From NCBI RefSeq assembly GCF_900102175.1, contig NZ_FNKN01000003.1, forward strand, positions 372,414 to 436,413: a stretch of 64,000 nt of DNA, in the 5' to 3' direction. Source of the stretch: Microbacterium sp. cf332 (GTDB taxonomy: Bacteria; Actinomycetota; Actinomycetes; Actinomycetales; Microbacteriaceae). A program made the translations under genes and the position numbers. The notes below the pieces were generated by a model. It saw nothing but the letters and a program-made list of their open reading frames with translations. It made no database searches and was not told where the DNA came from. Of the stretch, positions 39,714 to 47,012 are shown piece by piece (within the stretch, counting starts at the first letter, position 1; each line of letters opens with the position of its first letter).

Positions 39714-39755
39714 ATGCGTGTGCGGCCCGTCCGATGGAGCGGGCCGCACACGCAT
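39714..39755 (-). terminator. Strong hairpin between metQ and metN
   Basis: Perfect 16 bp arms (39714-39729 and 39740-39755) with a 10 nt loop, 4 bp after the metQ stop and 21 bp before metN. It probably lowers read-through or protects the metQ 3' end so that the binding protein outnumbers the transporter. Confidence 0.75.
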
Positions 39756-39759
39756 GATG

Positions 39760-40656
39760 TCACTGGTTGGCGCGGATGTCGTCCTCGACCTGCTTGAGGG
39801 CCGAGGCGAGCTCGTCCTGCGGCGTCTTCACGAGCACGGCGCTCCCACCCGATGCCTCCTGCAGCCCGTCGGTGACGGCCTGGGTGTCCTGGAAGATCTC
39901 GACGAGCTTCGCGTAGGTGGGGTTGTCGGCGTCTTCGGCCTTGGCGGCGAAGATGTTGATGTACGGCTGCGCGCTCGGGTCGCTCGGGTCATCGGTCGCG
40001 AGGGCGTCGTCGAAGGCCAGTCCGGCGTCCTCGACGAAGTCGTTGTTGATGATCGCCGCGGCGACGTCGGGCAGCGACGTCGCGGTGAGCGCTGCATCGA
40101 GCGCCTCGACCTTGACCTTCGAGCCCGGCTCGACGTCGGCGGTCGTGGAGAACACCGAGCCGCCGTCCTTCAGTTCGACCAGGCCCTGCGCCTGCAGCAC
40201 GAGCAGGCCGCGGGCCTGGTTGCTCTCGTCGTTCGGCACCGCGACGGTGGCGCCCTCGGGGATCTCGTCGATCGAGTCGTACTGCGTGGAGTAGAGGCCC
40301 AGCGGGTACGTCGCGGTGGAGCCGATCGCGACGAGGTCGTCATCGGCGTTCACGTTGTAGGTCGCGAGGTAGATGATGTGCTGGAACTGGTTGAGGTCCA
40401 GCTCGCCCGCCGACAGGGCGGGGTTGGGCTGCGTGTACTCGGTGAAGTCGACGATCTCGACCTCGATGCCCTCGTCGGCTGCGGCCTCCTTGTACGTCTC
40501 CCAGTACGGGTCGCCGGCGCCGACGACGCCGATGCGCACGGGGCCTTCCTGTGCAGCGTCTCCCGCGTCGCCGGAGCCGGCGTTCGTGGCGCATGCGCCC
40601 AGCAGCAGAGTCAGGGGGAGGGCCAGGGCGGCCGCGGTCAGAAGTCGCTTGGACAT
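39760..40656 (-). CDS. metQ: Methionine-binding lipoprotein
   Basis: A 298 aa NlpA-family lipoprotein. The signal peptide ends in LLGACATN with lipidated Cys22. VDFTEYTQPNPALSAGELDLNQFQHIIYL is the NlpA signature, and the fold ends with QVEDDIRANQ. It captures methionine outside the cell for MetNI. ATG 40656 follows GAGGAG. A structured 5' leader precedes it. Confidence 0.95.
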   Translation of the reverse strand: MSKRLLTAAALALPLTLLLGACATNAGSGDAGDAAQEGPVRIGVVGAGDPYWETYKEAAADEGIEVEIVDFTEYTQPNPALSAGELDLNQFQHIIYLATYNVNADDDLVAIGSTATYPLGLYSTQYDSIDEIPEGATVAVPNDESNQARGLLVLQAQGLVELKDGGSVFSTTADVEPGSKVKVEALDAALTATSLPDVAAAIINNDFVEDAGLAFDDALATDDPSDPSAQPYINIFAAKAEDADNPTYAKLVEIFQDTQAVTDGLQEASGGSAVLVKTPQDELASALKQVEDDIRANQ

Positions 40657-40676
40657 GAGTGGTGCTCCTCGGATCA

Positions 40677-40738
40677 GGCACCGCGGGGCGGTGGCCCGCC
40701 CATGCGCGACCGGGTCGCGCTCGCCTCTTCGCGGTGCC
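40677..40738 (-). promoter_or_regulatory. Three-way-junction leader RNA of the metQNI operon
   Basis: On the minus strand a perfect 9 bp closing stem (40730-40738 with 40677-40685) encloses two hairpins: an 8 bp stem at 40704-40720 with a one-base gap, and a 6 bp stem with a 4 nt loop at 40686-40701. The ribosome binding site GAGGAG lies about 10 nt past the closing stem. Position before a methionine importer suggests a methionine or SAM response. It lacks the S-box core sequences I would expect, so class is unknown. Confidence 0.6.
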
Positions 40739-40897
40739 CTCCGACGGTATGTCGGGTGCTGCCCGTCGCGTAATCAGCTCGTAACACGGCGACTCCGGCA
40801 TCCCGTGGCGCCCGCCTGCCGGACAGGCCCGCCGACGGTTCGCGACCGCCGTCGGATGCATGTAACATTGCTGATCGTGCATCGCACAGCGACGCGC

Positions 40898-40973
40898 GCC
40901 GCCTTAGCTCAGACGGCAGAGCGATTCACTCGTAATGAATAGGTCAAGGGTTCGATTCCCTTAGGCGGCTCCA
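40898..40973 (+). tRNA. tRNA-Thr (CGT)
   Basis: 76 nt including encoded CCA. The acceptor GCCGCCT pairs with AGGCGGC, the T arm is GGGTTCGATTCCC, and the anticodon loop CTCGTAA gives CGT for threonine ACG codons. A TAACAT hexamer at 40863-40868 is a plausible -10. Confidence 0.97.
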
Positions 40974-40978
40974 CCACG

Positions 40979-41010
40979 AAAGGCCCGGACTCCGAAGAGT
41001 CCGGGCCTTT
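40979..41010 (+). terminator. Terminator of tRNA-Thr
   Basis: Perfect 14 bp stem with CGAA loop whose 3' arm ends in TTT, 5 bp after the tRNA CCA. Confidence 0.9.
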
Positions 41011-41041
41011 CGCGTTCCCGCTCGGCGGGTCGCCGTCGCGC

Positions 41042-42169
41042 CTACAGCGTCGCGGCGAAGGGGTCGAAGTCGACCGGCACGGCGGGCACGGGCGCCACGG
41101 TGCTCGCGACCTTCACGAACTCGCCGGAGGCGGCCGATTCCTGCGCCGACAGCATGACGTCGAGGACGTGGTAGCCGAGCTCGCCGGTGGCGACGTGGGG
41201 CCGGTCCTCGGCGATCGCGCGGACCATGTCGAGCAGCCCGAGACCGCGACCGGTGAGGGTGCCCTCCTGCTCGATCTCGATCCACTCCTGCTCGCCCCAG
41301 TTGCCGTCCGAGAGCGACGTGCGCGCCTTGACGTAGGCGATCCGTCCCTCGAACTGGTTCGGGTCGGGGATGACGATCGACCCCTCGGTGCCGTGCACCT
41401 CGAAGATGCCGTGACGCTCGAGCGCGGAGTCGAAGCTCAGCAGGCTCGCCGCCTGCTGACCGGCCTCGAACGCGGTGACGACCTGCATGGTCGTGGGAAC
41501 CTCCACGGGGAACACGGTGCCGGCGTTCGGCCCGGCCTGGATGGTGCGCTCCTCGAGCTTCTTGCGGCCGACGGCCGCAACGCGGTCGACAGGTCCGAAG
41601 AGGCTCACGAGCCCGCTGAAGTAGTACGGACCCATGTCGAGCAGTGGCCCGGCGCCCTGCGCGAACAGGAAGGCGGGGCTGGGGTGCCAGAGATCGGGTC
41701 CGACGGTCTGGAAGGTCGTCGACGCGAACATCGGCTCGCCGATGACGCCGCTCTGGATCGCGCGCTTGGCCGTCTGGAACCCCGGACCCAGCAGTGTGTC
41801 GGGTGCCGAGCCGATGCGCAGGCCGGCGGCCTCGGCCTGCCGGAGCAGGTCGGACGTGCTCTCGCGGTCGAGTCCGAGCGGCTTCTCGGTCCAGACGTGC
41901 TTGCCCGCGGCGATCGCGCGCGAGGAGACCTCCACGTGGACGGCGGGAATGGTCAGGTTCACGACGACATCGACGTCGGGGTGCGCGAGGACGTCGTCCG
42001 TCGTGCCCCACTCGCCGACACCGTGCTTCTCGGCCTGTGCCTTCGCCCGATCGACGTCGAGGTCGCCGAGGATGACGACCCGGACGTCGGGGAACGAGCC
42101 CAGGTTCTCGAGGTAGGTGTCGCTGATGACGCCGACGCCGACGAATCCGACTCCGACGGGCCCGGTCAT
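41042..42169 (-). CDS. Gfo/Idh/MocA-family oxidoreductase
   Basis: A 375 aa NAD(P)-dependent sugar or cyclitol dehydrogenase. GFVGVGVISDTYLENL (about 7-22) is the Rossmann loop, EKPLG near 97 holds the catalytic lysine, and the C-terminal beta domain follows (LLDMGPYY with the conserved GxH/Y region). It overlaps the isomerase gene by 4 nt (ATGA), so both act in one sugar pathway. Substrate is not evident; myo-inositol-like or aldose sugars are possible. Confidence 0.88.
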   Translation of the reverse strand: MTGPVGVGFVGVGVISDTYLENLGSFPDVRVVILGDLDVDRAKAQAEKHGVGEWGTTDDVLAHPDVDVVVNLTIPAVHVEVSSRAIAAGKHVWTEKPLGLDRESTSDLLRQAEAAGLRIGSAPDTLLGPGFQTAKRAIQSGVIGEPMFASTTFQTVGPDLWHPSPAFLFAQGAGPLLDMGPYYFSGLVSLFGPVDRVAAVGRKKLEERTIQAGPNAGTVFPVEVPTTMQVVTAFEAGQQAASLLSFDSALERHGIFEVHGTEGSIVIPDPNQFEGRIAYVKARTSLSDGNWGEQEWIEIEQEGTLTGRGLGLLDMVRAIAEDRPHVATGELGYHVLDVMLSAQESAASGEFVKVASTVAPVPAVPVDFDPFAATL

Positions 42170-42990
42170 GCGCTGACGCCGTTCTGGCGGAGGAACGCGA
42201 GGCTGGCGGCGACGTCGGCGAACACGTCGCCGGGTGCCTTGTCGTATTCGACGACGGCGTACTGCAGCGCGCTCGCCGCACGCAGCGACTCCGCGAGGGG
42301 CACGTCGCCGGTGCCGGCGTGGCGCTGGTCGAGGCTGTCGGAGCCGAACTGCTCGGCGCCCGGGGCCCACGGGTTCGAGGCCGGGACCACGCCGTCCTTC
42401 ACGTGGACGGCGATGAGCCGGTCACCGAGGCTGGAGACCAGCGCGGGAACATCCTGACCGCCGGTCAGGGCCCAGAAGAGGTCGAGTTCGAGCGTGACGC
42501 GCTCGTCGAGCAGAGAGACGAAGCGCTCGTACGCGCTCTGACCGTCGAACGAGGCGACGAACTCCTGCGCGTGATTGTGGTAGCCGACGCTCAGGCCGAA
42601 CCCGGCGGCGATCTCGGCCTGCGCGTTGAGACGCTCGGCGATGTCGGCGACGCCCTCCTCGGTGAGCCAGCGGTCCGGTGCGACGAACGGGTCGATGACC
42701 GTCTTCACACCGATCGTCGCAGCGGCCTCGTAGACGACCTCGGGTGCGGGCGTCGGGATGGAGCCGTCGGGCGTCCAGAGTTCGTCGGTCAGCAGAGGGG
42801 CGTGGCCGGTCGGGGAGGTGAGGCCGGCGGCGTCCAGAGCCGCGCGGATCTCGGTGGGACGCGAGACGAAGTCGAACGCCTCGACGCGCGCGAACCCGAT
42901 CTCGGCGAGCTTCGCCAGCGAGCCGGACATGTCGGCGGAGAACTCCTTCGCAAGCGAATAGAGCTGGACGGATGCCTGGACCTGAGTCAC
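42166..42990 (-). CDS. Sugar phosphate isomerase/epimerase (TIM barrel)
   Basis: A 274 aa AP-endonuclease-2-fold enzyme of the IolE/IolI-like group. SVQLYSLAKEF, GYHNHAQEF (metal His), ELDLFWA and AVHVKDG are the metal-binding strands. A GTG start at 42990 is 6 nt after GAAAGAAGG; ATG 43014 is an alternative. It is the first gene of a two-gene operon with the Gfo/Idh/MocA enzyme, divergent from a TetR gene that probably controls it. Confidence 0.87.
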   Translation of the reverse strand: MTQVQASVQLYSLAKEFSADMSGSLAKLAEIGFARVEAFDFVSRPTEIRAALDAAGLTSPTGHAPLLTDELWTPDGSIPTPAPEVVYEAAATIGVKTVIDPFVAPDRWLTEEGVADIAERLNAQAEIAAGFGLSVGYHNHAQEFVASFDGQSAYERFVSLLDERVTLELDLFWALTGGQDVPALVSSLGDRLIAVHVKDGVVPASNPWAPGAEQFGSDSLDQRHAGTGDVPLAESLRAASALQYAVVEYDKAPGDVFADVAASLAFLRQNGVSA

Positions 42991-43093
42991 AGTCGACCTT
43001 CTTTCGTACGTCATCGTGCGGGGTGCCGTTCTGGGCACGTCGTCACGCTAACACGTAATACATCCAGGTGGAGGTTTTTGTTACAGTCGCGAT

Positions 43094-43696
43094 GTGAGCA
43101 CTGACGATCGCACGCGGATGGGCCGTCCGGGCGCCTACGCGAAGGGCGTCGCGCGGCGACAGGAGATCCTCGATCGCGCGATCGAGGTGTTCCAGGAGCG
43201 CGGGATGCAGGGGACGTCGCTGCGGCGGATAGCCGAGGCCATTGGTGTCTCGCACGCTGCGCTGCTCCACTACTTCGAGTCGCGCGAGCAACTGCTCGTC
43301 GCCGTCTACGAGCACGCCGAGACGCAGCGCGGCGTGCGCAACCCGGTGCCGCCCGAGACCGCGGTGGGCGTGATGACGCGGGCGGCGGTCGACAACGTCG
43401 AGGTACCGGGTCTCGTCGAGCTCTACTCCATCCTCGTCGCGGGCGCACTCGAGACCGGCAGCGAGCACGGCAAGCGCTTCTTCACGACGAGATTCGAGCG
43501 GATCCGCGGCGAGCTCACCGATCGCCTCCGCGCCGAGCAGCGTTCGGGCGCGGTGCGTGACGACGTCCCGCCGGAGCACCTCGCCGCGCTGCTCATCGCG
43601 GCGTCCGACGGTCTGCAGATCCAGTGGCTGCTCGAGCCCTCGATCGAGCTCGAGCGGACCCTGGCGTCGCTCGCCGTGCTGCTGCGCCCGGCGTGA
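43094..43696 (+). CDS. TetR-family regulator
   Basis: A 200 aa repressor. The N-terminal helix-turn-helix RRQEILDRAIEVFQERGMQGTSLRRIAEAIGVSHAALLHYF spans about 21-62. The ligand domain is generic. A GTG start at 43094 lies close behind TTACAGT at 43081-43087, so the mRNA may be leaderless. The divergent 103 bp gap holds an imperfect repeat (GTAATACA at 43055-43062, TGTTAC at 43079-43084) that could be its operator. Likely regulates the sugar enzymes opposite. Confidence 0.85.
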   Translation: MSTDDRTRMGRPGAYAKGVARRQEILDRAIEVFQERGMQGTSLRRIAEAIGVSHAALLHYFESREQLLVAVYEHAETQRGVRNPVPPETAVGVMTRAAVDNVEVPGLVELYSILVAGALETGSEHGKRFFTTRFERIRGELTDRLRAEQRSGAVRDDVPPEHLAALLIAASDGLQIQWLLEPSIELERTLASLAVLLRPA

Positions 43697-43756
43697 TCCA
43701 TCCGGCGTGATCCATACTGAATCCATGGCCTCCGCGACCCGATCCTCGTATCGGCG

Positions 43757-44158
43757 GTGCCCGTGACGACGACACTCGACGCCGTCCTCGAGGCTTTCGG
43801 CTGGGCGGGGTTCGGCGGCGCCGCGGCGTTCGGTCTGGCCCTCGTCGTGCTGTGGGCGACCGACGGCACCTGGCTTCCCGCCGAGGGGCTCGTCGATCAC
43901 GAGCCAGACGGCACCTGGGTGCGTTGGTTCGACGACGAGGGTGAGGCGAACAGCGCGCGCGTCGACGGGCACACAGCTGCACTGCTCGGAGGGCACGACC
44001 GTGCGGACATCTGGTTCCGGCACGGATGGCGGGGGAGGATGCGGCTGACCAGGCGCCCCCCTATGCGTCGCTTGCTCGCGGGTCTCGCGCTCGGATTCCT
44101 GGCCCTCGGAGTCGTCTCGACGGCGGCGTCGTGGGTGGTGCTCTTCGTTCGCGGCTAG
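43757..44158 (+). CDS. Small membrane protein of unknown function
   Basis: A 133 aa protein with a hydrophobic segment near 14-36, a polar middle (DGTWVRWFDDEGEANSARV, 50-70) and a second helix near 107-131. The GTG at 43757 is used; an ATG at 43725 hits a stop. No family recognised. It lies 60 bp after tetR and 52 bp before the MMPL gene. Confidence 0.65.
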   Translation: MPVTTTLDAVLEAFGWAGFGGAAAFGLALVVLWATDGTWLPAEGLVDHEPDGTWVRWFDDEGEANSARVDGHTAALLGGHDRADIWFRHGWRGRMRLTRRPPMRRLLAGLALGFLALGVVSTAASWVVLFVRG

Positions 44159-44189
44159 TCGGCACGCATCGGAACTGGCGTGAAGAGAT

Positions 44190-44206
44190 GTAGCTAGATA
44201 AGCTAC
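44190..44206. promoter_or_regulatory. Palindrome over the -10 region of the MMPL gene
   Basis: GTAGCT (44190-44195) and AGCTAC (44201-44206) form a perfect inverted repeat with a 5 nt spacer. TAGATA at 44195-44200 fits a -10, with GTG at 44211 only 10 bp on, so the transcript is probably leaderless and this a repressor site. Confidence 0.5.
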
Positions 44207-44210
44207 CTAC

Positions 44211-46415
44211 GTGAATAGCGAACGAAGCGTGCCGCGCTGGCTGCGGATCGGCATCCCCGCCCTCCTCGTGCTCGTCTGGCTCGTCGGCGGGTCGGTGGGT
44301 GGCCCCTACTTCGGCCGTGTCGACGAGGTCGCCACGAACGATCAGTCATCGTTCCTCCCCGCGAGCGCTGACGCGACCCAGGTCAGCGAACGGCTCACCG
44401 ACTTCACCGGAGCCGATGAGATCCCCGCCGTCGTCGTCGCGGCGTCTGCCGATCCGCTCGACCCGTCTCAGCTCGCGGCGCTCAGCGAACTCGCCACCGC
44501 GATCGGGGAGATCGCGGATGTGGGCGAGGTCTCGCCGCCGATCCCGTCGGAGGACGGCCTCGCGGTGCAGGTGTTCGTGCCGATCGACACCTCGGCAGAG
44601 GTCCGCGACGTCGTCGAGGACATCCGCGCCCTCATCGCCGACGACGTGCCGAGCGGAGTCGATGCGTGGGTCACCGGACCTGCCGGCTTCACAGCCGACC
44701 TGGTGAAGGGTTTCCTCGGCATCGACGGGCTGCTGCTCATCGTCGCTCTCGCCGCCGTGTTCGTCATCCTGGTCGTCGTCTACCGCTCGCCGCTTCTGCC
44801 GATCCTCGTGCTGCTTACCTCCGTCTTCGCTCTGTGCGTCGCTCTCCTCACCGTGTGGTGGCTCGCGAAGGCCGAGGTCGTCGTCCTGAACGGACAGGTG
44901 CAGGGGATCCTCTTCATCCTCGTCATCGGCGCGGCCACCGACTACGCGCTCCTCTATACCGCCCGGTATCGCGAGGCGATCGGTTCCGGTGCTACCCGCT
45001 GGGATGCGACGGTGCGAGCCTGGAAGGGCGCCGTCGAGCCGATCCTGGCGTCGGGGGGCACCGTCATCGCCGGCCTCCTGTGTCTGCTGTTGAGCGACCT
45101 CGCCAGCAACAAGGCGCTCGGGCCCATCGCCTCGATCGGCATCGCGTTCTCGATGCTGTCGGCGCTCACTTTCCTGCCCGCGCTGCTCGCCCTCGTCGGG
45201 CGTGCCGCGTTCTGGCCCTTCGTCCCGCGGACCGGAGCGATCGACTTCCCCGACGACCCGAGCGTTCCCGTCTCGGGACTCTGGCCGCGCCTGGCGCGCT
45301 TCGTGGCCCGGCGTGCTCGGCCGGTGTGGATCGTCAGCACCGTCGTCCTCGTGGCCGGTGCGGCGGGAGTTCTGCAGCTGAACGCCGACGGCGTTCCCGC
45401 CAGCGACCTCGTGCTCGGCGCGTCGGAGGCCCGGGACGGCCAGGTGGCCCTGGGTGAGCACTTCCCGGCCGGCTCGGGCAGCCCGGCATCCATCATCGTG
45501 CCCGAGGACCGCCTCGCCGACGCGCTCGCCGTGCTCGACGACAGCCCCGGTATCTCCTCGGTCGCCGCTGTCGCCGCCGATTCGCCGACCGGCCAGGTGG
45601 CGGTGACGCTCGAGAACGGCGAGCCCGTCTTCGGATCACCCGGGCGACCGGGCGCCCCGGCTGCGGGTCCGACCGTCTCGGACGGCGAGGTGCTCCTCTC
45701 GGCGACCCTCACCGACCCAGCCGACTCGTTCGCGGCAGAGCGGACGGTGCGTGATCTGCGCGACGCCTTCGCCGAGCGCGCGCCCGACGTGCTGGTGGGC
45801 GGCACCACCGCGACCGACATCGACACGAACGACACGTCGATCCGCGACCGCACGGTCATCATCCCCGTCATCCTCGGCGTCATCCTGCTGATCCTGATGA
45901 TGCTGCTGCGGTCGGTCCTCGCACCGGTGCTGCTCATCCTCAGCACGATCCTGTCGTTCGGCACGGCTCTCGGCGTGAGCGCGCTCGTGTTCACCCACGT
46001 CTTCGACTTCCCCGGGGGCGATCCGGCGGTGCCGCTCTACGGCTTCGTGTTCCTCGTGGCTCTGGGGGTCGACTACAACATCTTCCTGATGTCACGCGTG
46101 CGCGAGGAGACGCTCGCGCACGGCACCCGCCGCGGCATCGCTCGCGGCCTCGTCGCGACCGGCGGGGTGATCACGTCGGCGGGCCTCGTGCTCGCAGCGA
46201 CGTTCGCCGCGCTGGGCGTCATCCCGATCCTGTTCCTCGCGCAGATCGCCTTCATCGTCGCGTTCGGTGTCCTGCTCGACACGTTCGTCGTCCGCTCCCT
46301 GCTGGTGCCCGCTCTCGCCCACGACATCGGGCCGGCGATCTGGTGGCCGTCTCGGCAGTGGCGGCGGGAACGCGAGGCGCGGCGCGCGGCTGCTCGGCGT
46401 ACCCTCGACGCATGA
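44211..46415 (+). CDS. MMPL-family RND transporter
   Basis: A 734 aa exporter with two repeats, each an extracytoplasmic loop domain plus about five helices: helix 1 near 10-28, helices 165-330, helix 375-395, and helices 545-715. GAATDYALLYTARYREA and GVDYNIFLMSRVREET carry the paired Asp-Tyr proton-relay motif of MMPL proteins. Substrates in the family are lipids, siderophores or drugs; none is indicated here. A GTG start at 44211, likely leaderless. Its stop overlaps pncA (ATGA). Confidence 0.9.
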   Translation: MNSERSVPRWLRIGIPALLVLVWLVGGSVGGPYFGRVDEVATNDQSSFLPASADATQVSERLTDFTGADEIPAVVVAASADPLDPSQLAALSELATAIGEIADVGEVSPPIPSEDGLAVQVFVPIDTSAEVRDVVEDIRALIADDVPSGVDAWVTGPAGFTADLVKGFLGIDGLLLIVALAAVFVILVVVYRSPLLPILVLLTSVFALCVALLTVWWLAKAEVVVLNGQVQGILFILVIGAATDYALLYTARYREAIGSGATRWDATVRAWKGAVEPILASGGTVIAGLLCLLLSDLASNKALGPIASIGIAFSMLSALTFLPALLALVGRAAFWPFVPRTGAIDFPDDPSVPVSGLWPRLARFVARRARPVWIVSTVVLVAGAAGVLQLNADGVPASDLVLGASEARDGQVALGEHFPAGSGSPASIIVPEDRLADALAVLDDSPGISSVAAVAADSPTGQVAVTLENGEPVFGSPGRPGAPAAGPTVSDGEVLLSATLTDPADSFAAERTVRDLRDAFAERAPDVLVGGTTATDIDTNDTSIRDRTVIIPVILGVILLILMMLLRSVLAPVLLILSTILSFGTALGVSALVFTHVFDFPGGDPAVPLYGFVFLVALGVDYNIFLMSRVREETLAHGTRRGIARGLVATGGVITSAGLVLAATFAALGVIPILFLAQIAFIVAFGVLLDTFVVRSLLVPALAHDIGPAIWWPSRQWRREREARRAAARRTLDA

Positions 46416-46996
46416 CCCGTGCGCTGTTCATCGTCGATGTCCAGAACGACTTCACCGAGGGGGGAGCCCTCGGGGTCGACGGCGGCGACGCCGTCGCGAC
46501 GGCGATCACCCGCCATCTACGCGCGCACGCGGGCGACTACGAGCTCATCGTCGCGTCGCGGGACTGGCATCACGCCGACCACGACAACGGCGGACACTTC
46601 GCCGACGGTGAGCCCAACTACGTCGACACCTGGCCCGTGCACTGCGTGGCCGAGACGACGGGGGCGGAGTACGACCCCGAGCTCGACACCGGTGCCGTCA
46701 CGCACCACGTCAAGAAGGGGCAGGGCGTGCCCGCGTACTCGCTGTTCGAGGGGACGACGGACGACGGCGAGGCGGTCGCCGACCTGCTGACCCGCCACGG
46801 CGTCGTCGACGTCGACGTCGTCGGCATCGCCACCGACTACTGCGTGCGCGCGTCCGCTCTCGATGCGATCGCGCACGGACGGCGGGTGCGCGTGCTCACC
46901 GACCTCGTGGCCGGGGTCGCCGCATCGTCGAGCGAGGCCGCCCTCGCCGAGCTCGCACACGCGGGCGCGGAGCTCGTGACGAGCACCGACCGCTGA
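46412..46996 (+). CDS. pncA: Nicotinamidase
   Basis: A 194 aa isochorismatase-fold hydrolase converting nicotinamide to nicotinate for NAD salvage; the same enzyme activates pyrazinamide in mycobacteria. The catalytic Asp9 is in FIVDVQNDF, the metal site in SRDWHHADH, Lys in HVKKGQ, and the nucleophile Cys in GIATDYCVRA. It overlaps the MMPL gene by 4 nt and is convergent with the kinase gene, 7 bp away. Confidence 0.94.
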   Translation: MTRALFIVDVQNDFTEGGALGVDGGDAVATAITRHLRAHAGDYELIVASRDWHHADHDNGGHFADGEPNYVDTWPVHCVAETTGAEYDPELDTGAVTHHVKKGQGVPAYSLFEGTTDDGEAVADLLTRHGVVDVDVVGIATDYCVRASALDAIAHGRRVRVLTDLVAGVAASSSEAALAELAHAGAELVTSTDR

Positions 46997-47012
46997 TGCC
47001 GCGTCAGCGGTC
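46988..47012. terminator. Hairpin built from two convergent stop codons
   Basis: GACCGCTGA (46988-46996) and TCAGCGGTC (47004-47012) pair with a 7 nt loop. The arms are the last codons and stops of pncA and of the kinase gene. Confidence 0.7.

Noticed and set aside
40657..40760. Canonical SAM-I/SAM-IV riboswitch before metQ
   Set aside because: The conserved core sequences of those classes are not present; only the stem architecture is supported.
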